Below, piece by piece: positions 34,175-43,800 of a stretch of 64,000 nucleotides of DNA. This stretch comes from Salinisphaera sp. T31B1 (GTDB taxonomy: Bacteria; Pseudomonadota; Gammaproteobacteria; Nevskiales; Salinisphaeraceae). The stretch covers positions 186,001 to 250,000 of the forward strand of contig NZ_APNH01000005.1 in assembly GCF_040361275.1 (NCBI RefSeq), read 5' to 3'. The position numbers and the translations under genes were made by a program. Each line of letters starts with the position of its first letter. The stretch's first letter is position 1. Under the pieces are notes generated by a model. That model was given only the letters and a program-made list of their open reading frames with translations, was not told the origin of the DNA and searched no databases.

Positions 34175-34696
34175 GTGGCGCGCAATATCGAGATCAAGGC
34201 GCGACTGGCCGATCGCGACCGGCTGGAGGCATGTCTTGCGGGAATGGCCGCGGACGGACCCTATGAGATCCGTCAGAAAGACACGTTCCTGGTGTGCTCG
34301 AACGGCCGACTGAAGGTGCGCGATTTCGGCGACGGCCACGGCGAGTTGATCGGTTATCGGCGCGACGACGTCGCCGGGCTCCGCGCGTCGTGTTATCGAC
34401 GTACGCCGACCTCGGATCCGGCTGGGCTGGTCGCAACGCTGGCCGATGCCCTGGGTATCCGGGGCGTGGTGAACAAGACCCGCACGCTGTATCTGCTCGG
34501 GCGAACCCGAGTCCATGTCGATCGGGTGGCCGGACTAGGCGACTTCGTCGAACTCGAAGTCGTACTGGCCGCCAACGCTCACCTGTCGACGGGCCGTGAC
34601 GAGGCGCGGCGGCTCATGCAGACCCTGGCGATCGACGCGAGCGCGCTTGTGGAGGGCGCCTATATCGACCTGATCACGGCCGTACCGTGCCGATGA
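34175..34696 (+). CDS. CYTH-domain protein (class IV adenylate cyclase-like)
   Basis: The 173-residue protein from a GTG start reads MARNIEIKARLADRDRLEAC, the usual beginning for this family; an ATG at 34145 would add ten residues inside xerD. The CYTH tunnel signature includes EIKARL near the N-terminus, a DTFLVCSNGRLKVRDFG segment, YRRDDVAGLR and, at the C-terminal side, RVHVDRVAGLGDFVELEVVL. Members act on triphosphates; some are class IV adenylate cyclases, others thiamine-triphosphatases or unknown. Which applies here cannot be decided. It starts four bases after the xerD stop, is probably co-transcribed, and its 3' end lies ten bases from the convergent fdxA. Confidence 0.85.
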   Translation: MARNIEIKARLADRDRLEACLAGMAADGPYEIRQKDTFLVCSNGRLKVRDFGDGHGELIGYRRDDVAGLRASCYRRTPTSDPAGLVATLADALGIRGVVNKTRTLYLLGRTRVHVDRVAGLGDFVELEVVLAANAHLSTGRDEARRLMQTLAIDASALVEGAYIDLITAVPCR

Positions 34697-34706
34697 AACA
34701 GGCGGC

Positions 34707-35030
34707 TCAGCGTTCGAGCAGCTCGCGCTTGTTCGGCTTGTCGGCCCATTCGTCGGCGTCTTCCGGCGGCTTCTTGACCTCGGTGATCACCGGCCATTGA
34801 GCCGCCAGCTCGGCGTTGAGCTCGAGGAAGTCGGCCTGATCCTCGGGCAGGTCGTCCTCGGATAGGATCGCCTCGACCGGACACTCGGGCTCGCAGAGGG
34901 TGCAATCGATGCACTCTTCAGGGTCAATGGCCAGAAAATTCGGGCCCTCGTGAAAACAGTCCACCGGACAGACTTCGACACAGTCGGTGTATTTGCACTT
35001 GATGCAGTTTTCGGTGACAACGAATGTCAT
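34707..35030 (-). CDS. fdxA: 7Fe ferredoxin FdxA ([3Fe-4S][4Fe-4S])
   Basis: The 107-residue ferredoxin has Cys9, Cys17 and Cys50 for the 3Fe cluster and Cys21, Cys40, Cys43 and Cys46 for the 4Fe cluster ([20 protein letters not shown] start, [16 protein letters not shown]). The C-terminal extension to [14 protein letters not shown] is the usual Azotobacter FdI-type tail. It carries electrons in the cytoplasm, with partners unknown. It is downstream of the NUDIX gene on the same strand, 57 bases apart, and convergent with the CYTH gene. Confidence 0.96.
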   Translation of the reverse strand: MTFVVTENCIKCKYTDCVEVCPVDCFHEGPNFLAIDPEECIDCTLCEPECPVEAILSEDDLPEDQADFLELNAELAAQWPVITEVKKPPEDADEWADKPNKRELLER

Positions 35031-35087
35031 CGCACGACCTCGTGACAGGACGGGGAGATAGCCGCGAAGTTTACCAGCTGCGGCTGG

Positions 35088-35681
35088 TCAGGTGCGCCCG
35101 CCGTCCGGCGAGCGGGCCAGCTGCATGGCCTTCCAGTCGTTGGCGCCGAGGCTTTCGGTATGCAGGCCGAACGTGCCGGCGCGGCGATCGGCGAAGTAGC
35201 GTTCGAGTGCTCGGTAAATGGTCGGAAACGCGAGCTGCGGCCAGTCGATGTCGTCTTCGGCAAGCAGGCTCACCAGCTGGCTTTCCTGGCCCGCCCCGTA
35301 ATGGCTGCCGGCCAGGCGTGCGCGGTAGAAGATATGCACCTGTCCGATATGGGTGACGTCGATCATGGCGAACAGCTCGGCGTCGACGACTTCGGCCTGC
35401 GCTTCCTCGCGTGTCTCGCGAGCCGCACCTTCGTAGATCGTCTCGCCGAGCTCGAGAAAACCAGCCGGCAGAGTCCAGAAACCCAGACGCGGCTCGATCG
35501 CGCGCCGGCACATCAGGATCCGGCCTTCGTGCTCGACGATACAGCCGACCACGTTGCGCGGGTTGTCGTAGAAGATTTCGCCGGTGGCGCTGCAGATATT
35601 GCGCTTGCGATCGTCGCCCTCGGGTACGCGGAATTCGATCGGCGCGCCGCAGTTCGGGCAGAAGGACATGGGCTTTGGCAT
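35088..35681 (-). CDS. NUDIX hydrolase with partly lost zinc ribbon
   Basis: The 197-residue protein has an N-terminal zinc-ribbon-like segment and a NUDIX domain (nudix box GFLELGETIYEGAARE and on, about residues 74-97). Relatives (NudC-like group) hydrolyse nucleoside diphosphate derivatives such as ADP-ribose or NADH. The ribbon has Cys8, Cys11 and Cys30, but the position of the fourth ligand is Thr33 (ICSATG, where relatives have C-x2-C). Metal binding by the ribbon may therefore be lost or completed by another residue. In the NUDIX box the usual Gly after EE is Gln, while the catalytic Glu pair is intact. It is upstream of fdxA and divergent from ppc. Confidence 0.88.
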   Translation of the reverse strand: MPKPMSFCPNCGAPIEFRVPEGDDRKRNICSATGEIFYDNPRNVVGCIVEHEGRILMCRRAIEPRLGFWTLPAGFLELGETIYEGAARETREEAQAEVVDAELFAMIDVTHIGQVHIFYRARLAGSHYGAGQESQLVSLLAEDDIDWPQLAFPTIYRALERYFADRRAGTFGLHTESLGANDWKAMQLARSPDGGRT

Positions 35682-35819
35682 AGGACGTGCAGATTATCAG
35701 ACCGCAACGCCACGGCGAGCCCCCTCACGGTTTTGCAGGTCCCTGCCAGGCCTGGACGGCGACGACGAACCCGCTGCTATGCTTTGATGCCATCGATACG
35801 AACCGGTGAATTGTCTGCG

Positions 35820-38621
35820 ATGAATCCTGCCATCAACGAAAAACACCCGGCCGCCAGTCAGGCCGATCAGACCGAACACGACCGTGCCCTGCGCGCCCAG
35901 GTCCGTGCCGCCGGGGCGCTGTTGGGCGACGTGCTGCGCTCACAGGCCCGTGAAGAGGTCTTCGATACGGTGGAGAAACTGCGCCGCGGTTATATCGCTC
36001 TGCGCGAGCACGACGACCCTGACCAGCGCGCCGAATTGCAGCAGCTCATCGACGGCCTGCCGGCCGAGACCATGACCGAGGTCACGCGTGCGTTCGCGAT
36101 CTATTTCAACCTCGCCAATCTGCTCGAGGAGCTGCATGCCCATCGAACCCGCCGCCGGCTGGCCGCCGAAGGCAATCCGCAATGGCCGGGTTCGTTCAAT
36201 CGCACGCTGACCGACATGGCCAATAAGGGGGTGAGCTGCGACGAAGCCGTTCGGCGTCTGCGCAGACTGGCGTTCGTGCCGGTGTTCACTGCTCACCCGA
36301 CCGAAGCCAAGCCGCGAGCCGTGCTGGACGCGTTGCGACGCCTGTTCGAATGGTTTCACGAGTTGACCTTCGGCTCGCCGGACATGCGCCGCCAGGCCGA
36401 TATCGAAGAACATATTCGCCAGAATATTCAGGTGCTCTGGAAGACCGAGGAAGTCCGTGGATCGCGGCCCACGGTCGCCGACGAGATCCGCAACGGGCTG
36501 TATTACTTCCGGGCATCGCTGTTCGCCAGCGTGCCGCTGATCTACCGCAACCTGGAGCGCGCGCTGGCCAACGCCTATGGGGAAGACGTGGAGGCGCCGA
36601 ACGTGCTGACCTTCGGCTCCTGGATCGGCGGCGATCGCGACGGCAATCCCTATGTCACCGAGCGCGAGACGCGTTACGCGCTGCGCATGCAGGCGCGTGA
36701 AGTGCTCACTGAATACCTGCGGCGTATCGACAATCTCTCCAGCCGGCTTTCGTTCTCCACGCGCTGGTGTACGCCCAGCGACGAATTCTGGGCCTCGCTA
36801 GACGCCGATGAACGCCTGATCGCTGCCCATACCGGTGCCCGGGCCGAGCGGTTTGCCGCCGAGCCTTATCGTCGCAAGCTTTACCTGATGCGTCAGCGTA
36901 TCGCCGCCATGGTGGATCAGATCCAGATCGAACTGCGGCTGCGCGCCGAGCGTACCGAGGCCGCGTCGATCGCCTACGCACGCGCGGGGGATCTGTTGAC
37001 CGATATCCAGATCATGCGGGCGTCGCTGATCAGTCACGGCGACCGGGCCATCGCCGACGCCGAGATCAAGGACTGGCAGCGGCTGGTCGAAACCTTCGGG
37101 TTCCATCTCGCCCGGCTGGACCTGCGGGAAGAATCCACGCGTCATGCGCAGTGTGTCGACGAGCTGCTGCGCGCGCTCGAGATCGAGTCCGATTACGGCG
37201 ACGCCGACGAGGACCGCCGTGTGGAGATTCTCGGCCGCCAGCTGGATCGCCAGGACACGCCCTCGATCGAGCGTCTCGATGTGTCGTCGGAAGTCGCCCA
37301 TACGCTGGCCAGCCTGGCCGTGGTCCGCGAGTTCACCCGCACGCTCGGCGGCGAGGCGTTCGGCAGCTACGTGATCTCCATGACCCACAGCGCATCGGAT
37401 GTGCTCGCCCTGGTCTGGCTGATGCGCGTGACCGGCGTGTATGAGCCGGGAACCGAGCGTACTCCGCCGCTGGCGATCTCGCCGTTGTTCGAGACGGTGG
37501 CCGATCTCGAGCATATCGAGCCGGTGCTCGACGCGCTGCTCGGCCATCCGGCCTATCGCGCGTTCATGGCGGCGGCGAGCGACGCCGACGGTACGCCGGT
37601 CCAGGAGGTCATGCTCGGCTATTCGGATTCCTGCAAGGACGGCGGCATCATGACCTCGCGCTGGCAGCTTTATCGGGCCCAGCAGACAGCGGTCGCGTTG
37701 TGCCAGCGCCACGGCGTGGAGTGCGTGTTGTTCCACGGCCGCGGGGGCACCGTGGGTCGTGGCGGGGGGCCAACCCATCAGGCGATCATGTCGCAGCCGC
37801 CGGGCACCGTCCGCTCGAAGATCAAGTTCACCGAACAGGGCGAAATGATCTTCGCCAAGTACAGCAATCCGGAAACCGCGGTTCACGAACTGACCCTGGG
37901 GATCACCGGAACGGCCAAGGCCAGCGCGCAGACCGAAGGCGATGCCGATTTCTCGGACATCGCCAGCCGCCTGGCCGATACCGGCGAGCGCTATTATCGC
38001 CAACTGACCGAGCAGACCGACGGATTCTTCGACTATTTCCAGGCGGCCACGCCGACCGCCGAGATCAGTGCGTTGAACATCGGCTCGCGGCCCGGCTCGC
38101 GGCCGTCCTCGGCCAGCATGAGCAAGAGCTCGATTCGCGCGATCTCCTGGGTGTTCGCCTGGGCCCAGTCGCGACACACGCTGCCCGGCTGGCTGGGCCT
38201 GGGAACTGCTCTGGCCGAGGGCGGTGCCAGCGCCGACGAGTTGCAGACGCTCTACAAGCGCTGGCCTTACTTCGCGACCATCATCGACAACGTACAGATG
38301 TCGCTGGCCAAGGCCGACATGCCGATCGCCGCCCGCTATGCCGCGCTGGCCGCCGAGCATCATCAGGTGTTCGAGGCCATCCGTGCCGAATACGACCGGG
38401 CCGTGGCCGGCGTGCTGGCCATCACCGGTGAGTCGCAGCTACTCGACGACGACCGCGTACTGCAGACGTCCCTGGACCGGCGGCGGCCGTACCTTGACCC
38501 GCTCAACCATATCCAGATCGTGGCGCTTGCGCGCTATCGGGAAAGCGGCGACCGGGTCTGGCTCGATCCGGTGCTGCGCTCGATCAACGCCATCGCCGCC
38601 GGCATGCGCAACACCGGCTGA
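35820..38621 (+). CDS. ppc: phosphoenolpyruvate carboxylase
   Basis: The 933-residue enzyme makes oxaloacetate from phosphoenolpyruvate and bicarbonate to refill the TCA cycle. All core blocks are present: VFTAHPTEAKPRAVLDAL with the catalytic His, GSWIGGDRDGNPYVT, the Lys-containing SDSCKDGGIMTSRWQLY, LFHGRGGTVGRGGGPTHQA and NIGSRPGSRPSSA before WVFAWAQSR. It ends AIAAGMRNTG, the standard terminus. It is somewhat longer than E. coli PEPC (883), mostly at the N-terminus and in insertions. The start is uncertain: ATG 35820 and in-frame ATG 35787 both lack a good ribosome site. The frame before 35787 is antisense to the NUDIX gene. A small exported protein starts 72 bases downstream. Confidence 0.96.
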   Translation: MNPAINEKHPAASQADQTEHDRALRAQVRAAGALLGDVLRSQAREEVFDTVEKLRRGYIALREHDDPDQRAELQQLIDGLPAETMTEVTRAFAIYFNLANLLEELHAHRTRRRLAAEGNPQWPGSFNRTLTDMANKGVSCDEAVRRLRRLAFVPVFTAHPTEAKPRAVLDALRRLFEWFHELTFGSPDMRRQADIEEHIRQNIQVLWKTEEVRGSRPTVADEIRNGLYYFRASLFASVPLIYRNLERALANAYGEDVEAPNVLTFGSWIGGDRDGNPYVTERETRYALRMQAREVLTEYLRRIDNLSSRLSFSTRWCTPSDEFWASLDADERLIAAHTGARAERFAAEPYRRKLYLMRQRIAAMVDQIQIELRLRAERTEAASIAYARAGDLLTDIQIMRASLISHGDRAIADAEIKDWQRLVETFGFHLARLDLREESTRHAQCVDELLRALEIESDYGDADEDRRVEILGRQLDRQDTPSIERLDVSSEVAHTLASLAVVREFTRTLGGEAFGSYVISMTHSASDVLALVWLMRVTGVYEPGTERTPPLAISPLFETVADLEHIEPVLDALLGHPAYRAFMAAASDADGTPVQEVMLGYSDSCKDGGIMTSRWQLYRAQQTAVALCQRHGVECVLFHGRGGTVGRGGGPTHQAIMSQPPGTVRSKIKFTEQGEMIFAKYSNPETAVHELTLGITGTAKASAQTEGDADFSDIASRLADTGERYYRQLTEQTDGFFDYFQAATPTAEISALNIGSRPGSRPSSASMSKSSIRAISWVFAWAQSRHTLPGWLGLGTALAEGGASADELQTLYKRWPYFATIIDNVQMSLAKADMPIAARYAALAAEHHQVFEAIRAEYDRAVAGVLAITGESQLLDDDRVLQTSLDRRRPYLDPLNHIQIVALARYRESGDRVWLDPVLRSINAIAAGMRNTG

Positions 38622-38693
38622 CAGCACAACGGTTCATTTTCGGTTCGGCTGCGCACCCTAGACTGGCGGCCTGTATTCGAAAAGGACAAAGCC

Positions 38694-39227
38694 ATGCACA
38701 GCGTTCGTGGTCCATTCCTGCGTATCGGCGCCATCGGTCTGATGCTGTTTGTATTCTGTGCAGCAGCGCTGGCTCAGCCGGCGGAGGATCAGACACGGCG
38801 CGCCGCGCCGGAGCGGCCGGTTTATATCGATGTCATGCCGGTAGCCGACGCCGGTAACTCGATCCTGCCCGACGACGTGGTGGCGGCCATGGCCAGCGAA
38901 GCCCTATCGGGTGCGCGGCAGGCGAGTATCCGTATGCACGGTCAGGACCTGCCGTCCGGCGTGCGCGTGCTGCGGGTGATGTACATCGTCCACGAGCAGC
39001 CCGAAGCGGACGGGGTGACGCTGGCCGCCTCGGCATCGACCGAACTGCTGCGCACCGTGGCCACCGGCAACGGCGAGATGCAGACGCTTTCGGTCTACAA
39101 CGGGCTGCAGCAGACGCTGGTCAGCGGCCCCGACATGGAACGCGCCCAGTCGTTGTTGCGTGATGCGTTCAAGAAGGAGTTGCAGGCTCGGATCGATTCG
39201 GCCTTTCAGCGGGCCGAGGCGCTCTAG
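38694..39227 (+). CDS. small exported protein, unknown
   Basis: The 177-residue protein has a signal peptide (GPFLRIGAIGLMLFVFCAAALA, cleavage after residue 27) and a mature part with no family I know. The mature part has alternating hydrophobic segments, MPVADAGNSILPDDVVAAMA and VRVLRVMYIVHEQPEADG, and a C-terminal amphipathic helix (LLRDAFKKELQARIDSAFQR). Its lone position after ppc and before a conserved small protein gives no clue. It is probably periplasmic. AAGGACAAAGCC before the ATG is an acceptable ribosome site. Confidence 0.65.
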   Translation: MHSVRGPFLRIGAIGLMLFVFCAAALAQPAEDQTRRAAPERPVYIDVMPVADAGNSILPDDVVAAMASEALSGARQASIRMHGQDLPSGVRVLRVMYIVHEQPEADGVTLAASASTELLRTVATGNGEMQTLSVYNGLQQTLVSGPDMERAQSLLRDAFKKELQARIDSAFQRAEAL

Positions 39228-39298
39228 CGGGCCGGGCTTAGCCGCGGGCACCGGCGCTGGTATCCTTGCCGCCATCCATTTTTTGACAGAGTGAACTC

Positions 39299-39700
39299 AT
39301 GGCTGCCAACGACATGCCCGAAATCAAGATCGACGCCGACAATATGTTCCGCGAGGAATCCTTTACGGATCTGAAGGTCGGCAGCATCCGACGGCTGGTA
39401 CCCGTGACTGCCGACGGCGACGACGACAGCGCGCGCGAGACACGATACGAGGGTCAGGCCAGTCTGATGACGCCCGCCGGCAGCCTGCCGTTGTCGTTCG
39501 AGCTGGAAGCCGACAGCCTGTCGGGCGCTATCGAGCAGTTCCCGGAGGCGGTCAACGCCGCCGCCGAGCGTGCGATCGAAGAGCTCAAGGAAATGCAGCG
39601 CCAGCAGAGTCAGAAGATTCAGGTGCCGGGCCAGGGCGACTTCGGTGGCGGCCAGGGCGGCATGGGCGGTGGCCAGGGCGGCGGTCGGATTCAGTTCTAG
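39299..39700 (+). CDS. conserved gammaproteobacterial hypothetical protein
   Basis: The 133-residue acidic, soluble protein contains IKIDADNMFREESFTDLKVGSIRRL near the N-terminus, then QASLMTPAGSLPLSFELEADS and AIEELKEMQRQQSQKI. This layout recurs in small cytoplasmic proteins of other gammaproteobacteria, from memory, but none has a known function. It ends in a Gly/Gln-rich tail (GGGQGGMGGGQGGGRIQF), a low-complexity addition that may mediate self-association or be disordered. It is convergent with slyX, with 24 bases between the stops. Confidence 0.75.
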   Translation: MAANDMPEIKIDADNMFREESFTDLKVGSIRRLVPVTADGDDDSARETRYEGQASLMTPAGSLPLSFELEADSLSGAIEQFPEAVNAAAERAIEELKEMQRQQSQKIQVPGQGDFGGGQGGMGGGQGGGRIQF

Positions 39701-39724
39701 ACCGGGTCGGGCCGTGGTGCCGGT

Positions 39725-39928
39725 TCAATAGTGAGGCGGCGGCGCATCTTCGTCGCTGCCTTCGCCGGCCTCGGCCAGCGCCTGTAGCCGGTTTTCGAGC
39801 GCCTGGCAGCGTTGCTCCAGCCGCTCGATCGCCATTGTCTGGCGGTAGAGCGTGTCGCTGAGCTGCTCGATCGCGTCGTCCTGGTAGGCGATACGCGTCT
39901 CCAGCGATTCGAGCGACTGCTCGCTCAT
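39725..39928 (-). CDS. slyX: SlyX family coiled-coil protein
   Basis: The 67-residue protein starts MSEQSLESLETRIAYQDDAI and continues as heptad-repeat coiled coil (LSDTLYRQTMAIERLEQRCQ and onward), ending in an acidic tail and PPPHY, the usual SlyX terminus. The role of SlyX is unknown. Its ATG overlaps the stop of the HIT gene (ATGA), so the two are co-translated. Confidence 0.92.
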   Translation of the reverse strand: MSEQSLESLETRIAYQDDAIEQLSDTLYRQTMAIERLEQRCQALENRLQALAEAGEGSDEDAPPPHY

Positions 39929-40344
39929 GCGGCATGGGCCGGGGTCAGGCCCAGTTCGGTATCCAGCGCCTGCCGGAGCGCCTCGATCTCGGCTGCTGCA
40001 TATTCGCGCGACTCGGTCAGATGGCCCCAGACCGGCTGCGGCCAGCAGGCATCGTCGTAATGACGCGCGATCAGATGGATATGCATCTGGCGAACGACGT
40101 TGCCGAGGGTGGCGACGTTGAGCTTGTCGGCGGCAAACCAGCGCGCCGTGAAGCCGGACAGCGCCCGGATCTGCAGACTCAGCTGATCGTGCTCGGCGTC
40201 GTCCAGCTCGTGCCAATCCACGGCTTCGGTAGCCGGCACGAGTATCAGCCAACCCACGCAGGCATTGCGGTTGAGCAGTACGGTCGCACGGTCCAGCGTG
40301 CCGATCAGGTGGCAATCGCTCAATAGTTGCGGATCGAGAGTCAT
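39925..40344 (-). CDS. HIT-domain nucleotide hydrolase
   Basis: The 139-residue histidine-triad protein has the motif QMHIHLIARH with the HxH pair of the triad, preceded by NVVRQ. VGWLILVPATEAVDW is the opposite wall of the nucleotide pocket. HIT proteins cleave dinucleoside polyphosphates or nucleoside phosphoramidates. The start at 40344 is inferred from the family; a longer start at 40404 adds an Arg-containing tail. It is coupled to slyX, an arrangement I believe is common in gammaproteobacteria. The canonical third His is replaced by Ile (HIHLI), as in several bacterial relatives. Confidence 0.85.
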   Translation of the reverse strand: MTLDPQLLSDCHLIGTLDRATVLLNRNACVGWLILVPATEAVDWHELDDAEHDQLSLQIRALSGFTARWFAADKLNVATLGNVVRQMHIHLIARHYDDACWPQPVWGHLTESREYAAAEIEALRQALDTELGLTPAHAA

Positions 40345-40803
40345 CGGACAATCCGGATAGGGTTCGTTGAGCCGCGACACACGGTCCGCGCGCATCATAC
40401 AGAAAAGACAGCGTTTCGAACCGCGCGATAAGTCACGCTGCGCACATCGCGCCAGCGCACGATGTGCCCGACCATGTGGCGTCCGGCAGCGGCTGTCACG
40501 GAGCGCGTCGTCACCTGCGCAATGGCGTTCCATTGCCTCTCCTGATCAACCGAAATCGCAAGGGTTCGAGCGTCGGTGCAGCGGTTGCGATCATCGGCGT
40601 CGGCTTCCGGCTTCATAGGGCGGCGAACTGGCCGATACCTCAGGTATATCAGTCGCAATCCTGATGTACACGATATTGTTTCGGATGACGCAGTCCTCCG
40701 TGCTGAACGTTTTTCGTAATGTTTTCCGTGACATGGTATTCGTCTTGAAAAGTTGACAGTATCCTTTGATGCTGTCATTAACATTGCAAGGCGCGCCTTT
40801 TCG
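40345..40803. other. 459-base intergenic region, promoter zone of the giant adhesin
   Basis: No convincing gene. The right half (40600-40800) is clearly AT-richer than its surroundings and holds short inverted elements such as TCAGGTATATCAG near 40639. It should drive the minus-strand HIT-slyX pair from its left end and the giant adhesin from its right end. Open frames here are short and have no family resemblance. A short leader or small RNA cannot be excluded. Confidence 0.45.
40753..40781 (+). promoter_or_regulatory. candidate promoter before the giant adhesin
   Basis: TTGACA (40753-40758) is a perfect -35; 17 bases on, CATTAA (40776-40781) is a poor -10 (3/6). The ATG is 23 bases further. 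The TTG that opens the reading frame coincides with the -35 and is unlikely to be a start codon. Confidence 0.35.
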
Positions 40804-43800
40804 ATGACAAGAGACCGACCTCGACAGATGAGTAAGACCCCCCGGGCCCCCTTCATCCGCGCACTCGAACCTCGTCTGCTGTACGACGGGGCCGCGGCCG
40901 GCACCGCAATGGATACGGCCACCGACCAGGCTTATGCCGGGCACCAGGACGCAGCGCCGTCCGACCACGGTCAGGCCCATGACGCCAGCCAGGCGGCTAA
41001 GGGCGTCAATGTGTCGCAGTCGCCGATCGTCAAGGCACTCGAGGCCAGTCGCACGGCGCGCGACGATGCCGACGGCCGCAGCGCGGTATTCATCGATTCC
41101 GAGGCCGCGCGCGACGCACAGGATACGGTCCGGGCGCTCGAGAACCGGGCAGATGTCGACGTCTATCTCATCGACCGTTCGCAGGGCAGCATGGCCGATG
41201 TGGCCGACCAGCTTGCCCAGCACGCGCCCTATGACACGGTAGCGGTAGTGGCTCGCGGCGATGGCAGCGATCTGTCGCTCGGCGCAAGCCGTTTCGACGC
41301 CCAGGGCGAGCATGGGATCACGCCCGTCATCGAAGCCCAGGGCGAGGGTCATGTCCTGTTGTTCGACGAATCCGGCCTGCAGTCCGAGGCGCGCGATGCG
41401 CTCGTGGAATCGCACTGGGCTCATCCCGACGCGCCGGACGGCATCGACATCGAACTGAATGCACCCGGTGAGCCGAGCCGTGCCGATGTGGACGCCATCA
41501 ACGCCGACGTAGCGTTGCGCGCCGGCTCGAGCGTGGTCTTCGTGGACAGCAACGTGCACGACTACCAGGGTCTGATCGACACGCTGGACGCCGACCAGAC
41601 CACCGTGGTGGTCATCGACGGCGCGCGCGACGGCGTGACCCAGATGGCCGACTATCTGCACGGCCGGCACGACGTATCGGCCGTGCACGTGCTATCGCAC
41701 GGCGGCGACGGCCAGTTCAGCCTCGGCTCGGCGAGCGTCGACGCCGAGTCGATCGAGGGCCGTTATGCCGACGCGTTCGCTGCCATCGGCTCAGCCATGA
41801 CCGCCGATGGCGATCTGCTGATCTACGGCTGCGACTTCACCGGTAGCGAGGCCGGCACCGAGGTGGCACGTCAGCTGGCCGAGGCCACCGGCGCGGATGT
41901 GGCCGGCTCGGTCGACGACACCGGCGCCGCGGATCTCGGCGGCGACTGGAATCTGGAAACCCATATCGGCGATATCGAGACCCATGCGCTCGACGCCGCG
42001 GCGTGGGGCGGCCGCCTGGCGGATCCGATCAGCCTGGATTTTTCCGGCAACGCCACGCTGGTCAGCGGCACGGCCAACAGCGTCGGCGCGGTCTATCGGT
42101 TCACCAACGTCGCCACGGGCGTCGATGCGCTGGTCACCATCGACCAGATTTCCAATGCCACGCTGGTCACCTTCGACGATAACAGCGCGAATGGCATCGC
42201 CAAGGCCTTCTCGCCGACCGTATCCGGCGGGTCGGCCAGTGCCTTCGTGCAATTTTCCTTCCGATTCGTCGACAGCGGCACCAATAACGCGCGCGTGGTC
42301 AGCTTCAATGCCAACGCGCTGGACGTGGACTCCACGACCGAGAGCATTCAGTTCCAGCGTGCCAGCAACTACACGACCGAGCGAAATACGGTCGTCAGCC
42401 TGACGGTCGACGCGCAGAACAATCTCGATATCCGCGGCAACGGTCCGGGCGTGGCGCCGACCTCGCGAGGCGATACGCGCTATATCGTCTCGGCCGGTTA
42501 TCGCGACACGACGTCGTTCACCTACCGCGCCGGCGTCAACGGCGGAGAGCGGTTCACCTCGTTGCTGTTCGAGAACTTCGAGACCGGTACCCCGAACGCG
42601 AACACGATCCGCTACGCCGACCCGGTCACCGTGCAGCTGCCGGTCGCCCAGGACGATCGTGTCGCCACGAATCAGAACACGCCCGTCACCTTCAATCCGC
42701 AGGCCAACGACAGCGCCGGCGCCGGAAACGCGACCGTTACCCAGGTCAACGGTACCGCCATCACCGCCGGCGGGTCGGCGGTCGCCCTGGCCAACGGCAG
42801 CGTGCGCCTGACCGCGGCCGGGGATTTCGTCTATACCCCGAATACCGGCTTCGACGGCACCGAATCGTTCAATTACACGATTCGCGACAGCGCCGGGCGT
42901 ATCTCCACGGCTACGGTGACCACGCTCATCGATAACGACCGCGACGGCGTGGCCAACAACATCGATATCGACGACGACAACGACGGCATCCGCGACGTCG
43001 ACGAGGGCTACGCCCCGGTTGCCCAGACCGGTACCTGGACAGTCCAGGGCACCAGCGCGGTCATGAATCTCGGCAATGGCGTGGTGATTCGTGCCACAGG
43101 CATCGGCACCGATGCATTCAGCCAGGACAGCTTCAACGCGAACGGCAACGGTTTCTGGAGCGGAGACCAGTCCGGCGATGCCAGCCTGGCGACGTTGTTC
43201 GACAACAACGACACCATCACGTTCTCGTTCGAAGACACTAGCGGTAACGCCATCCAGGTCCGCAACCCGATCCTGCACATGGATCGGATCGGCGGCCGAT
43301 CCGGTCTTGGAGTCCAGACCTCACAAACGTTCACGCTGCTCAATGGCCTGACCTGGTCGCAGTTGGCGGGCACGAACGACTTCGGCGCCACATCGACCAG
43401 CGTGAAGGATAGCGGCGACGGCACGGCCGCGGCCAATGGGTGGGTCGCCAGTTCGACCCGGGAGGACGCAACCGGCACCGCCGCGGGTTCGCTGCGTGTC
43501 AACGGTCTTGTCAGTTCGTTCACCATTCGTTCGACCGGCGCGGCGGCCGATGGCGTGGGGTTCATCCTTGAAGCCCAGCCGCAGGCGCGCGACACCGACG
43601 GCGACGGCAAGCCCGACTATCTGGATATCGACTCCGACAACGACGGCATCACCGATAACGTCGAAGCCCAGACCACCGCCGGTTACAAGGCGCCGTCGGG
43701 CCGCGGCGGCACGTCGGCATTCATCGATGCCAATGGCGACGGCCTGGACGACAACTACGACCCCGGCGCCCTCGGCGCGGCGGGCGGCATCGGCCTGACG

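Noticed and set aside
36798-38363. 521-codon minus-strand frame over ppc
   Set aside because: Antisense of conserved PEPC blocks; no ribosome site or domain.
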